Positions 32,668-43,890 of a stretch of DNA of 64,000 nucleotides are shown piece after piece. How positions within the stretch are numbered: the stretch's first letter is position 1; each line of letters starts with the position of its first letter. Made by a program: the position numbers and the translations under genes. Location: positions 136,419-200,418 of the forward strand of contig PYSS01000034.1 of NCBI GenBank assembly GCA_003049465.1, read 5' to 3'. Below the pieces are notes generated by a model that was not told the origin of the DNA, did not search any database, and saw only the letters and a program-made list of their open reading frames with translations. This DNA is from Magnaporthiopsis rhizophila. Its lineage: Eukaryota > Ascomycota > Sordariomycetes > Magnaporthales > Magnaporthaceae.

Positions 32668-33780
32668 TCAAGGTCTTGACAGGATCCACATAAAGATGAA
32701 CTGGACAACGTACGAGTAGAAGAAGAGGAACTGCGTGCGCTGGTTCCTCTTGGCCCGCGTATCCGTCTGCATCCTGCTGTCGCCCGAGTTTTCGGGAAGG
32801 AGAACGTACTTGAGTGACCTCATCTGCTTGTGTGTCAGTAAGAGACGGGAGCCCCGGGATTTAATTTCTGGAGAGCATTTACCAAGAAGAGCGAGTTCGC
32901 CAGGAACGCATAGATAAAGACGCCCCATCCGGTCCAACCGCCGGTCCCCTTGCCGGCGTTAACGATCTCGGCGACCGCGACCGTGACGATGACGCCGACG
33001 AACTTGTAGCCCGAGTAGGCCACCAGGTCCAGCAGCTGCGAGTTGTTGGAGATGTTCATGATGTAGCAGCCCAGCTTGAGGATCAGGATCTCGACCGCCA
33101 CCACGATCAACGCCGTCCCCGCCGTGGCGCCCAGCAGCTCGGGCTGGAACTGGCCGCGGAGGCCCGCGAGTGCGGTCGAGAGGAGGATGTAGGTCACGAG
33201 AGACATGACGGGTATGTACATGTCCGGGCTGTTGACGTCGTCGCGCGGCGGCAGGTACCAGCCCTCCTGGCCGCTGGGGCCCATGGCCTGCTTGCGCGAC
33301 CACGGCTTGTGCCTCCACGGGAAGAGGACGAGGTACAGCTTGTTTATTACGTACGAGTTGGTGACGTTGAAGTAGTGCTTGAGCGCGAGCACATTGAAGT
33401 ATCGGTTTATCTGTCGTCGCAGCGTTTTGTTTTGCGCATTTCAGTATCCACCTCAGGCTCATTCACTCAATTTCGCCGAGGACATGACCTACGTTTTGAT
33501 CAATCAGCTCCTGGCCCTGCTTGAAGGCCGTCTGGCCAAAGTGCGCCGCCACCTGCGCGGCCGGGTCGTTCATGAACTGGCCGTACTGGCCAAACATGTT
33601 TTGCGGGCCGGCGCCCCCTCCCTGCTGCTGGGGGTATGGGCTGCTGCCGTAGCTGCCGTGTTGTGACGCCGATGAGCCTGCGGGAGGCGGCGGTGACCTG
33701 AGTTGCGGTACCGTCGAGACATGCTGGGGTACCGGGTGGTGTAAAGGGGGCGACTGCCCATAAGCCTGCGGTCGCTGCAT
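32668..33780 (-). CDS. YIF1: Yip1-interacting factor YIF1 (ER-Golgi transport)
   Basis: Exons 33780-33493, 33410-32883 and 32823-32668 join in phase to 323 residues. Yif1 is a multispanning membrane protein that works with Yip1 and Rab GTPases in ER-to-Golgi vesicle traffic. The N-terminus is cytosolic, rich in P, Q, S and G. The conserved part begins FGQTAFKQGQELIDQN, then across the splice RYFNVLALKHYFNVTNSYV and LVLFPWRHKPWSR. About five membrane spans follow (MYIPVMSLVTYILLSTALAG, TALIVVAVEILILKLGCYIM, FVGVIVTVAVAEIV, GVFIYAFLANSLFL, FLFFYSYVVQFIFMWIL). I chose donor GTAGGT at 33492 because the later GTGAAT donor would create a stop after splicing. It is divergent from the SRP receptor gene. 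Confidence 0.92.
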
Positions 33781-34254
33781 CGCTAGGTCGTGTGTGTTTG
33801 GATCGCGTGGTCTCGAGTGAGAGGCTGGTGAATCGGAAGTCTGGGAGAGGGTCGGGAGGAGAAAAGCAAGAGAAATGTCGGCTGCGTGTCGAGAGATGAA
33901 GCGCCTGCTTCTCTGCTCAAGATGAATCGCAAACTTCCTTCGTCTGCTGGCCGTTTGCTGGCGGGCGCAAGCTGTTCCTTCGAGGGCTTACAAGGTGTCG
34001 GGACGGATTGGCTTGGTTTAGGCAGAGGCCCCTGCTGCGCCAGTGTCAGCCACATCCGCCTATCACATGTGGCCACAGTGACATACTCGCGCCGTGTGGG
34101 GCAAGATTTGCTCGATAAGCCTTTATCGGGGTCGCCTGTCCCAGGAACCAGGTCAGGTCACATCATCGCCATGGCATTGCGCATCTGCAGGTGGACACAC
34201 CCGTCCGGTAGCAGGTAGTCGACGACGACCCCAAACAAACATCCGCCCGCCACA
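33781..34254. promoter_or_regulatory. Divergent promoter between YIF1 and SRP receptor alpha
   Basis: 474 bp between two start codons on opposite strands, both for early secretory pathway proteins. No specific binding site can be called with confidence. Confidence 0.55.
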
Positions 34255-36448
34255 ATGCTGGACACGTTCGAGATCCTGACCACGTCCGGGGTCGTGCTCT
34301 GGTCGCGGACCCTGACCCCGGTCAGCCCCGCCGTCATCAATGGCTTCATCAGCGACGTCTTCATCGAGGAGAAGGCGCCGCACGCCGCCGCCGCCCGCGA
34401 GAGCAGCCTGGCCGCCGCAAACGCCCCATACCGCACCGACAGTCACACGCTTCGCTGGGCCTTCGCCAAGGACCTGGGACTCATCTTCGTCGCCGTCTAC
34501 CGCTCGCTACTGAATCTGCCCTGGGTTTCCCGCCTGGTCGACAACATCCGCGCCATCTTTGTCAACCTGTACGGCGACCAGCTGACGAGGCCTCACACGA
34601 CCCTCGTCGAGTGCCACGGCTTCGATGAGTATTTTGAACAGCAGATCAAGGAGCTCGAGGGCGCCTCCTCCGACTCCGGCCCCGCCGACGCCGCCCCGCG
34701 CCCGCTCGACACCTCGTTTGTGTCCGGAAACCTCGGCGACGACCCGCCGCTCGCCCCGCCCGGCCTGACCTTCAGGGACAGCCGTACCTCCAGCAGCGGC
34801 GGCGGCGGCCCCACCCTCCGCAACGGCAAGTCGGCCGATTCCAGCCCGGCCGTGACGCCCATGACCTCCCGCCCTTCGACCCCTGGCGGCGGGGCCGGCC
34901 ACCTCTTGGTCGCCAAGCCCGGCGGGCCCCTGGGCAAGATGTCGCGGCGCGCACGCAAGGCGCAGGTCGCCGGTTCGGGAGGGGCACCCGCCTCGTCAGG
35001 CGACGAGTCGTCGCACGGCGGTATGAGGAAGGGTAGTGGCGCCAAGGCCAAAACGGCCAAGAAGGGCCGCAAGTGGGACGCCGACGGGCTCGCCGACGAG
35101 GACGATGGCGTCCAGCTCGACTACTCGGCCGCCAACGTCGCTAGCGACTCCGACTTTGAGCCCCGCTCGACTGGCGTCGACGAGGTGGACGCTTCCACCT
35201 GGGGCTCCACCACCAAGGGCAGGTTCATCCTCAAGGATCTGGGCGACGAGGTGCACTCGATCCTGGAGGCGGAAAAGTCAAAATCCGCCGCCGCCGCCGC
35301 CGCCGCTCAGTCAGACGGCCCGAGTGGGCTTCTGGGTTCTGGATTGAGCACCATCAGTGGCTTGTTTAGAAACGTCATCGGCGGCAAGGTCTTGACCAAG
35401 GAGGATTTGGACAAGGCCATGAAGGGGATGGAAGACCACCTGCTACGGAAGAACGTCGCCCGAGAAGCCGCCGTCAGACTGTGCGAGGGCGTCGAGAAGG
35501 AGCTGGTAGGGGTCAAGACGGGCAGCTTTGAGAGTAAGCCAGTCCCTCCATTTTACATTCCCCTTTTCCGGCTTTGCTTTCTAACTAGAAACATTCATCA
35601 CCGTTCTTAGGTATAAGTACCCGCGTCCAGGCCGCCATGGAGGCGTCCCTGACCAAGATGCTGACGCCGACGTCGTCGCTCGACCTCCTGCGCGAGATCG
35701 ACTCGGTCACGGCGCCGCCGGCCACGTCGCTCCGGCGAGCGCGCCCCTACGTCATGTCCATCGTCGGCGTCAACGGCGTGGGCAAGTCGACCAACCTGTC
35801 AAAGATCTGCTTCTTCCTGCTGCAGAACAAGTACAAGGTCCTGATCGCGGCCGGCGACACGTTCCGGTCCGGCGCCGTCGAGCAGCTGGCCGTGCACGTG
35901 CGCAATCTCAAGGAGCTCACGGCCCGCGAGGGCGGCAGGGTCGAGCTGTACCAAAAGGGCTACGGCAAGGACGCCGCCGCCGTGGCGAAGGATGCCGTCT
36001 CGTTCGCGGCCCAGGAGGGCTTCGACGTCGTTCTCATCGACACGGCCGGCCGGAGGCACAACGACCAGAGGCTCATGTCGTCGCTCGAGAAGTTTGCCAA
36101 GTTTGCCCAGCCCGATAAGATCCTCATGGTTGGCGAGGCAAGTCTGACCCTTTCCTGTTACCTTATGATGGCTCGACTAACATAATTCATCTATACATAC
36201 AGGCCCTCGTCGGCACCGACTCGGTCGCCCAGGCGCGCAACTTCAACGCCGCCTTTGGGTCTGGACGGTCACTGGACGGCTTCATCATCTCAAAGTGCGA
36301 TACCGTCGGCAGCATGGTTGGAACCCTGGTGAGCATCGTGCACGCCACCAATGTGCCGGTTCTCTTTGTCGGCGTTGGGCAGCACTACTCGGATCTGAGG
36401 AACTTTTCGGTCAAGTGGGCGGTTGAAAAGCTGCTCAGCAGCGACTGA
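34255..36448 (+). CDS. SRP101: Signal recognition particle receptor alpha subunit
   Basis: Exons 34255-35533, 35611-36137 and 36203-36448; 683 residues. It docks SRP-ribosome complexes at the ER membrane through GTP-dependent contact with SRP54. The N-terminal SRX (longin-like) domain starts MLDTFEILTTSGVVLWSRTL and contains FVAVYRSLLNLPWVSRLVD. A long, charged, Ser/Pro/Gly-rich linker follows, with a poly-Ala run (KSKSAAAAAAAQ). The C-terminal NG domain has the helical N part (ALSKAMKGMEDHLL-like segment), G1 SIVGVNGVGKSTNLSKICFF, DTFRSGAVEQLAVH, G3 LIDTAGRRHNDQRLM and G4/G5 ISKCDTVGSMVG with VPVLFVGVGQHYSDLRNF. Intron 2 uses a GC donor: after GAG the intron begins GCAAGT and ends ACAG, which gives the conserved ILMVGEALVGTDSVAQARNF. 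Convergent with ATP7. Confidence 0.95.
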
Positions 36449-36720
36449 TTTGCCTTGGTTGAGTTAATAAACGGATGATGATCCCTCCTCCCGTCCACAC
36501 ATGTACAACAGAACCAAAGGGAGCGATGCAAATACCACGGGGCCTTTTGGATTATATGACGTGAAATCATGTTCTCCCTGATAACCAGTGCACCAGTGCC
36601 AGATCACGACGTTGCATGTGTTGTCTAGCGGCAGCTTCAACAACGAGCGAGTTGGCCGAGTTTGATTCGCCTATCTACAATGCTAGAGTACACGAGGGAA
36701 AAGGAGCGAGGTCAAGTTGC

Positions 36721-37643
36721 TTATAGCACCGACAGGTCGCCGAATTTCTCCTGCGGTGGGAGTCAGTATGAGGGCAAACAAAGGGAGGAAGGGCAGGACG
36801 ACTAACCTTGTATCCAGGAACGGTCCAGCGGCCCTTGGAGACCAGCTTGGAGGTCTTTTCGTCGATCGAGGGCTCGGCGTTGGCGACTTCGTCCTGTGTT
36901 TATGATGGTGGATGTCAGTCATCGTAGGTTCTCGCTCGCTGTCCGTTGTCCCTCTTCCTGCCTTGCCCTCTTTTGCAAGCCGAGCGATGTCCGAAAAGAA
37001 ATATCTCCAGAGCGACAGCAACAGCAACAGCAAGGCGCCTGAAACATACAACAGTGAGCTCGTCAAACGGCCTCGCCTCCTCGATGTTCTTGAGCGTGGC
37101 CTGCAGGTCCTTGAGCTCGAGGTCGACCTGGGCCTTTGTGGCCTCGGCGTTCTTGACGGCCTCGACCTCGAATGCGTCGATGGCCTTCAGCTGGCGCGAG
37201 ACGTCGTAGGCGGCCGGCTTGAAGGCCGCGAACCGCTTCTCGATCTCGTCCACGACGGCCCGGTTCTTGAGCACGCTTCGGTAGTGGGCAAAGTCGACCG
37301 TGGTCGGCTGCTCCGACAGCTGGGCCACCTTGCGCCGCACGTCGTCGTTTCGCTTCTTGAACGCCTGCAGCGCCGCCACCGTCTGCCCGCGCAGGCCGAG
37401 CGACGTCGTCACCTGCGCCCAGTCGATCTTGAGGGCTGCGCTTCGCTTTTTTGTTTTTGTCCAAAAGCGTCAGCCGCCGTGCTGTTCCCGTGTTTCGTGA
37501 AATTGGCTCAGCGGGTCCCCCGAGGGTAGGTAGGTAGGTAGGTTGGCTGCTGGAGAGAGCCGTGCAAAGACGGACTGCCATTGACGCCCCGGACCAGCCG
37601 GCACTGCATGTCAATCGGGAACCGGGGGACTTACTGCGGCCAT
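36721..37643 (-). CDS. ATP7: Mitochondrial F1Fo ATP synthase subunit d
   Basis: Four coding exons: 37643-37635 (only 9 nt, MAA), 37445-37050, 36893-36807 and 36750-36721; 173 residues. Subunit d is part of the peripheral stalk holding F1 against rotation. The first intron is 189 nt and contains a (TAGG)n run. Its acceptor AG before CGAAGC was chosen because it keeps phase and gives MAARSAALKIDWAQV, close to other fungal subunits d. The body reads LGLRGQTVAALQAFKKRND, VDFAHYRSVLKN, AVVDEIEKRFAAFKP and ARPFDELTVDEVANAEPSID. The C-terminus is KGRWTVPGYKEKFGDLSVL, a strong family match formed across the last intron (donor GTTAGT). Confidence 0.93.
37526..37543. repeat. (TAGG)n run in ATP7 intron 1
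   Basis: Four to five TAGG units inside the first intron of ATP7. The same motif recurs in intergenic DNA elsewhere in the window, for instance near 9846, 11608, 39885 and 51118. Confidence 0.75.
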
Positions 37644-38237
37644 TTTTAACAGTTGGGTGTTTTGCGAGTTCGAAGGAGTGGAGATTGGAGAGGCTGAGGT
37701 CGCTCGATGGTGGTCGTCGCCATGTATGCCGAACTCCTCCCTGCAAAGTTGGAAACCCCCCGGTTCCATCCGCACAGATCACGTGGCAGTAAGCGTGACA
37801 TCGCACGTGACCACATGAATGGTAGGCAGTCTCCTGCCCGAAGCGTCAGATAAGTCTATTTCAGCCATGCTATGGAGACCTGGTGCTTAGGTACTCTCTT
37901 CAAGCCCAACATCGCAACAAGCTAGCCCGGCATAGCACAACATCCCAGAGTCTCCCAGAGATACGCAGTTACGACGACGGCAATGGATGCGCTTTTGCTA
38001 AACGCCTAAAACAGATATTCCATTTTCTGTTCCTGATGTGATCTTTCCTTTTTGTTACCGTAACCCGTGCAAACACTCCCCCAAGGCCGAGCACTGCCAT
38101 GTCCTGTCCCTTCGTCCGCTTCTAGGTTATCTATGTCCCTGTTCGCCAAACAGATATGCGTGGCCACCATGGGCGTGTCCTCCCGTTCAGCTCGCACGAA
38201 AAGAGACACCCCCACAGCGCGCCCCTGCGCCCTTTCA
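37644..38237. other. Intergenic: ATP7 promoter / EGD2 3' flank
   Basis: 594 bp between two minus-strand genes; nothing beyond probable promoter and 3' UTR. Confidence 0.55.
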
Positions 38238-39167
38238 TCAGACACTTAGGGCCATGATGGAGTTGACTATATCGTTATCGTTCTCCTTGAGGGCTTTGAT
38301 GGCCTTGGCGCGAGACACGCCGGCCTGGGTCATAACAAGCTCAATGTCCTTGTCCTCGATGCCGTCCGCGTCGACCTCGTCGTCGTCGTCGTCATCGTCA
38401 TCGTCCTCTTCCTCCTTCTTGGCGTCGGCCTCGACGGCCTTGCTGGACTCGCCATGGCTGTGCGCGCCGCCGGCGTGGTCGTGGTCGTGGCCGTGCTGGG
38501 CGAGCTGCTGGGCGGCAGCGGCCTGGGCCGAGGCGTTAAGGTCCTCAATCTTGGCCTCGCCAAAGACGCTGTCGTGGTGAGACAGACAGGCATGTTAGCG
38601 TCGTGGCCTACCATGGGGCATGATGTACCACCGGTCAAAAAGTCCCACAAGAGCTTACATGTAGGTGCTACTGTTGGGCGACTTGTAGACCTCGGGGTTG
38701 TTGATGACGAAGAGAATCTGCACAAAAATCGTCAGGGGCCGCCCAGACACATGCGCAGCTTTGTGTATCGTCGGGTGAGGAAGGGAGGAATGGGTTGTGG
38801 TGGATAGGTAGCCCGTCGCATATGGCCAGGCTTCCAGGTTTGGGCATGGGACAATTGACCCCAGCCCACACATATCGTCACCCATCCTCCCCTCACCCCG
38901 CACTCATCGAGGCGCTCTCGCACTCACGTTCTTAGGCCGCCGGAGGGTGACGCGGGTGATACCCTCGACACGGATCAGGTGCAGCTTCTCCATGGCCTTG
39001 CGGGCCTTCTTCTCGTTGCGCGAGTGGATGACGGCGGTCGAGCCGGCGGGCAGGCTGGTCTCGCCCTCTTCAGCTTCAGACTCGGAGCTGTCATCATCAT
39101 CGTGCTCCTCGACCGTGGTCTTCTTGGGCTCCTCATCCGGGAGCTCCTCGACACGTGGGTTGGCCAT
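38238..39167 (-). CDS. EGD2: Nascent polypeptide-associated complex subunit alpha
   Basis: Exons 39167-38928, 38717-38659 and 38568-38238; 209 residues. NAC alpha pairs with NAC beta (Egd1) at the ribosome exit tunnel and guards nascent chains, limiting wrong SRP targeting. The N-terminus is acidic (EEHDDDDSSESEAEEGE). The NAC domain reads HSRNEKKARKAMEKLHLI, VEGITRVTLRRPKN, then across the splice ILFVINNPEVYKSPNSSTYI and VFGEAKIEDL. A His/Asp-rich stretch (HGHDHDHAGGAHSHGE) and an acidic run (EEEDDDDDDDDE) precede the C-terminal UBA domain (DIELVMTQAGVSRAKAIKAL). The start at 39167 gives the standard MANPRVEELP. Donors are GTGAGT and GTAAGC. Confidence 0.95.
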
Positions 39168-40252
39168 TTTGAGCAAAGCTGCTGGATCGGGGCAGAAAAA
39201 AAAGGAACGAAAGGCGACGGTCAGCTCTAGAAATTGAAGGTCGTGGAGGGGAAAAAGCTGCGAACCTGGGCGCACACTTGCGCGACTCAGAAGCTAGATG
39301 CGCTTAGCTTGGTCCACAGATGCTTTGCCAAGAGCAGAAAACTGCAAAATTTCAAAAATCCAAGAAACGACGAGAGGAAGCGGGTAGATTTCAAGACGCG
39401 CTGCAAGGGATCTCAACTCACAGGACGTTTACTAGATCGCCTGCCGTTTCTTGCTTTGCTTTGCGACGTTGGATCTCTCAAATGCGGGCGGGCTTGTGGT
39501 TTTGCGCACACTTCAATGGGGGGCAATTCGGGCCCCAGTGAAAAAAACCGCCCACCTTGCCTTGGGGCTTGATAGGGCTTGCAGCCAAAGACGCTAAACC
39601 TAAAACGGAAACTCGACCACTGACAGGACCTGGAGACGACTTCCGATGACGGCTGCACGACGGCCCCATCTACCATCAATCACGCGTCTACTTTGTTGAC
39701 ACGAGAGTAAGAGGATGCAGCTGCGCCCAAGTAATGATTTGATTTTTGAACGCCGAGGGTGTTAGATACTACCGAGGCCAGTCCTCCATCCAAGTTTCCT
39801 CTCTATGCCCAATGCGCCTGTCCCGTCCCGGCCATGCAAGATATCGCGGCGGCGGTCGTGACCCCATCCAGCTGGCTAGGTCGTTAGGTAGGTGATTAGA
39901 CCTGAGATAGACACCCGGTCGAAAGACGCCTCGGCCTGTAGCCATCACATGCCCGGCCTCATCATCGCCGTCTTCTTGGTTGCCCGTGGTATGCCTTTGA
40001 ATTTCCGTTTCATTTTTACGCCGCGCCACGCCCACGTTTTGGAAATGCGTGGCTTTAACATGGTCTTCCCGAAAAAAGCAAAGGAATCGCAGTAGCCCTG
40101 ATGCCGTTGAAAAATGATGATGCAATCCACTGCAGAGGCAGAGAAAGCCGTTGTCCGCAGCCGAAGAACTGCTCGCCCTCCTCGAGTTCGCAACAAAGCC
40201 GCCGGAAAATAGAAAAATCAAAAGTCGATCGTCGGAGGAGTGAGTGCCCATT
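39168..40252. other. 1.1 kb intergenic between EGD2 and RPL14
   Basis: EGD2 promoter and RPL14 3' flank. No frame with recognisable similarity. Contains one TAGGTAGG motif near 39885. Confidence 0.5.
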
Positions 40253-40951
40253 TTACGCAGCAGCCTTGATCTTGGCCAGCGACTTGCGCTCCTCGAAGCG
40301 GGCACGCTTCTTCAGGCGCATGACCTTGAAGCGGTCGAAGTCGGTCAGGTTGCTCCTCAGCTCGTTTCGCTCCCGCTTCTTGGCCCAGTTGGTGGCCTTC
40401 CACTTCGAGTCGATCTCGGCCTTCTCCCACGCAGCCTTGACGGCTCCTGTCCGGGCGCCGCGGGGCAGGTTCTCGATCACGTGCTGGGACAGGAGGACGT
40501 GGCTCAGCGAGACCGCTTGTCTCGGCACGGCGAGCCTAGAGTCTGAGGAGGGGCCGTCGACCAGAACCTGTATTCGAGATGACCGCGCCTGTTAATTAAC
40601 CGCCCTGTCGTGTGTCTTATGTATGCATATGCGGCTTGCCACGCTCCCCCGATTTCGATGGCAGGCTGGCATCGACTCATTGTGGTTGTTGTCTTCTCCT
40701 CCTGCCATCTCTGCCTCTGCCAATCCGGTTCCGCCTCTTGCTTTCCATCCAACCATGGCCATCCGGGGGAGCGTGTACATCGCAATGGAAAGTCCCCGGG
40801 AAATTTGGGGTACAGAGGCACGTACGCGCTTGTGGTCGATGATCTCGACGATGGTGGCCAGCTTGCCGGCGTATGGGCCCTCGTTCAGAAGGAGGACGCG
40901 GCCGACCTCGACCAGGCGCCACTTGGAGGCGACGACGGAGGCTTCACCCAT
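40253..40951 (-). CDS. RPL14: 60S ribosomal protein L14 (eL14)
   Basis: Exon 40951-40826 and exon 40567-40253, separated by a 258-nt intron (donor GTACGT, acceptor ACAG); 146 residues. It is a structural protein of the cytosolic large subunit. The N-terminal KOW-like part reads WRLVEVGRVLLLNEGPYAGK and LATIVEIIDHKR. After the splice, VLVDGPSSDSRLAVPRQAVS, then a basic helical C-terminus (WAKKRERNELRSNLTDFDRF, KVMRLKKRARFEERKSLAKI) ending in Ala residues. The long intron in a ribosomal protein gene is usual for fungi. Confidence 0.96.
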
Positions 40952-42717
40952 TTTGGCGGTGTCTGGAAACGAGTGGACGTGAGCGGACGGGGTCTATGAA
41001 AGGCCGCGGCGAGGGTTGCTGGCGCGATCCGGGTCGTTGGGCGAGTGCTGCTGGAGGTGTCGTAGTGTATCAGGGAAAACTCACATTCGTGATTGCTCAG
41101 CTGGGAATTTGGTGAGTGGGTTGACTGAAGTTCGGGTCGCGATCGCAACGCTGGACTGGCTGGCGACCCAGTCGTTTTTGGTGCGAGGGCGAAATTTGTT
41201 TAGGGCAATGAATTGGTCTCAGCCCCGCTTTGTGCTGGGTGTGGCTGATGGGGTGGTCAAGCCACGGAACAGTCGGGGGCGGTCTCCAGCAGCCCGGTTC
41301 TCATTTTCAGCGTCTAGGTCCACCTGCCTGTGCACTTTCGATCAATCCGACTCAGTCGGACAAGAAACAGACAAAGAACCTACAAACAAACAACAGCGGC
41401 CAGCCGCTACGAGGAACAGGGAGAAAGAAATGACGGGTTTTCGAGGGCGATTGCGTACCTCGGCCTCATCATCACATCTCTTCATAGTCGCCGGGTACCA
41501 CAACCAGGAATACAATCCAATTCTCCCTTGCTGGCTTCACCTCCGATCGCGGGCGATGGACGGATCGTGACAACCAACCCATGCCAAGGCCATCCGGCAA
41601 GCCCTGGACGATATCACTCGGAAAGGCCGGCCGACTCTTTCGCCTCCATCCCCACCCAGCCAATCCACCACGCCGTCGCGGATGGATGATGCATGTGGCG
41701 TCCGTGGATATCTGGCACGACCTTCTCATCACTAAGGATTTCACGTAATGCTGGGCGAACCAAGCACAAGCAGATTGCGGGCGCTAGCGGGAGCGTGGCA
41801 TGTGCTGCTGCCGGTGGTGCTGGTTGTGCTGATACCAGACAGCGGCTGACCCCCACGGAGGACTCGAGGTGACGGACATTCGGTGGTTTCCGCGTGTCTA
41901 CGAATCCCAGGCCGGGGCCAAGGCACGCCTCCTGCCTGCACCCCTCCCTTCGCTGTGCGCCCTTTTTCATGGGGGGACAAGCCCAAGAGTTGTGCGCGGG
42001 CTTGAGGGGTCGTCTGCCAGCCGTCCTTGCCTCGTCGAAATAAACCCGTTCTCCTCTCAGGATCGCCAAGACTCACCTTGGCATTGTCCCGAGTCCGTCC
42101 CATCGTTAAGCTTCGTGGCTTGCTCGCCTATTCGTCAGAGACTGTATTCACGACGCCCCAAGGTAAGCACCATTACTTTTTTCTTTTTTGCCCTGCTGCT
42201 CGCCGTGTTTCTCAATTCGCGCTACGTTTCATCCTTGTCGCCTTGCGAGGCAGTGTCGAATTCTGATGCTGTTTCGTTTGCCATCTGGTCTTGGTCCATC
42301 GTTGGGCTTGCATGCATATCGGCCTCGAGCCATGCTGTGACGGCGAGATCTGGGGCGGTCCACATGCAAGACCCCTCCTCCTATAGCGCCGCCCTTTAGT
42401 TGTCCCCTAGGATATTCCACCGTCCAGTCGCACATCAGACTCGAGAATCTGCGTCGGACAAGATGTGTCCATTGGCGGACGCTTGTTTGGGGAGACTGGA
42501 GCACACTGTCCGCCCCGTGATTTGTATCCTTTCTCATTACGGAGAATCTGAGGCTGTGCACTGCCCACCCGCTTCCGTCTTCGGCGACCCTTTCATGAAT
42601 CGACGCTCACCGCTCTCCTAGCAAAGTTATAACAACACTCGGATATCCGTCGAATACCAAACAGCAACATTACCTGCATTTGCCATACTCAGGTGCTCAC
42701 CAAAGTCCCAAGGCGAC
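40952..42717. other. 1.8 kb intergenic: divergent promoters of RPL14 and the LYC1-like gene
   Basis: No supported gene. Overlapping open frames on both strands (for example 41614-42103, minus) lack any motif. A GTAAGC site near 42161 may mark an intron in the 5' UTR of the plus-strand gene, but this is weak. Confidence 0.5.
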
Positions 42718-43890
42718 ATGGGTGACAACGTGCCGTCGACACCGGTGGAGATATCCACCTCAGACGTCGTCTTCGCTGAGGCGACTCCCGAACAGAGAGT
42801 GGTTTCTTGGCACCTAAGCAGCGACACATGGGCCAAACCGCTGACGGAGGAACAGTACCTGGAGGCCAATGAGGTGCTGTCGCGCATCGAGATGGCAAGA
42901 GATGGCGGCTGCAGGTTCTGGGCGCTGTACTTCAGAGGGAACCCGCTCGAGGTTGTGGCCAGCTGCGAAAGTTTCCGGAAAACGCTCTTCGTACGCGATC
43001 CCACAAGCCCCGTGAATGGGAACGCCGCAAACGGCAGCACGGCCACCAAGGACGACGGCCAGATCACCGAGCGCCTCGCGTACGGCATAGCCAGCGTCTA
43101 CACCAACCCAAAGTACCGCCGGCTCGGCATGGCCAGCTTGATGCTGCACAAGCTGCAGGAAGTCATGGACAACGAGGGGGCGACGGGCTCGGCGCTTTAC
43201 AGTGACATCGGGAGGTCGTACTACTCCATGCTTGGCTGGGCCGTCTTCCCCCACAGCGAGGCCCGGCTGAACCTGCTTAGCCGGAGCAGGAAGCTCAAGT
43301 CGGACACGTGCTGTGACATCAAGACGCGGTGGATCGAGCGCCCTGATGAGCTCGAGCAACTGTGCAAGCTCGACGTTGACGACCTCAAGGCCCGGATGTG
43401 CCGGCAGCGGTCGGATGACAAGGTCCACTTCGCCTTCGCGCCCACGTACGCACAGATAAACTGGCAGCTTGCGCGGGAAGACTTCTTTGCGCGCACCCTC
43501 TTCGGGCGCGACATCCAGCGCCGGGGAGCGGCGACGACGGACAGCAAGAGCTGGATCGTCTGGGAGCGGGACTGGAAGAAGGAACAACTCACAGTGCTCC
43601 GCATCGTCACGACACAGCCCGAGTCGGAGGCCCGGCGGGTCGACCACGTCTGGGCCCTGCTGGGTGCCGCGGTCGCCGAGGCGTCCGAGTGGGGACTCGG
43701 GGCCGTGGCCGTGTGGAACCCGGACGAGACGACGACGTCCGGCATCAAGGCGACGAGCAACGCCTATGCCAACGACGTCAGGGTCGTCTTCAAGCAGAGG
43801 GACGGCTCGCTCCCCAGCTTCCGGTGGCGCGGGGGGCTAAGCACGGCCAAGATGGTGTGGGAGGATAATTACTATTACTGCTGGTGTTAA
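42718..43890 (+). CDS. LYC1-like GNAT acetyltransferase
   Basis: Intronless, 390 residues, start MGDNVPSTPVEISTSDVVFA. The central part carries the acetyl-CoA-binding GNAT signature: AYGIASVYTNPKYRRLGMAS followed by LMLHKLQEVMDNEGATG, with the R/Q-x-x-G-x-A/G-type pyrophosphate loop (RRLGMA). Next come ALYSDIGRSYYSMLGWAVFP, typical of the C-terminal strand and helix of GNATs. A second, larger domain follows (HFAFAPTYAQINWQLAREDF, then SWIVWERDWKKEQL), as in Yarrowia lipolytica Lyc1, a lysine N6-acetyltransferase of lysine breakdown. The substrate here is inferred only from this resemblance; paralogues of unknown role exist in many ascomycetes. Confidence 0.8.
   Translation: MGDNVPSTPVEISTSDVVFAEATPEQRVVSWHLSSDTWAKPLTEEQYLEANEVLSRIEMARDGGCRFWALYFRGNPLEVVASCESFRKTLFVRDPTSPVNGNAANGSTATKDDGQITERLAYGIASVYTNPKYRRLGMASLMLHKLQEVMDNEGATGSALYSDIGRSYYSMLGWAVFPHSEARLNLLSRSRKLKSDTCCDIKTRWIERPDELEQLCKLDVDDLKARMCRQRSDDKVHFAFAPTYAQINWQLAREDFFARTLFGRDIQRRGAATTDSKSWIVWERDWKKEQLTVLRIVTTQPESEARRVDHVWALLGAAVAEASEWGLGAVAVWNPDETTTSGIKATSNAYANDVRVVFKQRDGSLPSFRWRGGLSTAKMVWEDNYYYCWC

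Noticed and set aside
33411..33480. Later YIF1 donor (GTGAAT near 33465)
   Set aside because: Joining it to the next acceptor creates an in-frame stop; the donor at 33492 keeps the frame and the conserved sequence.
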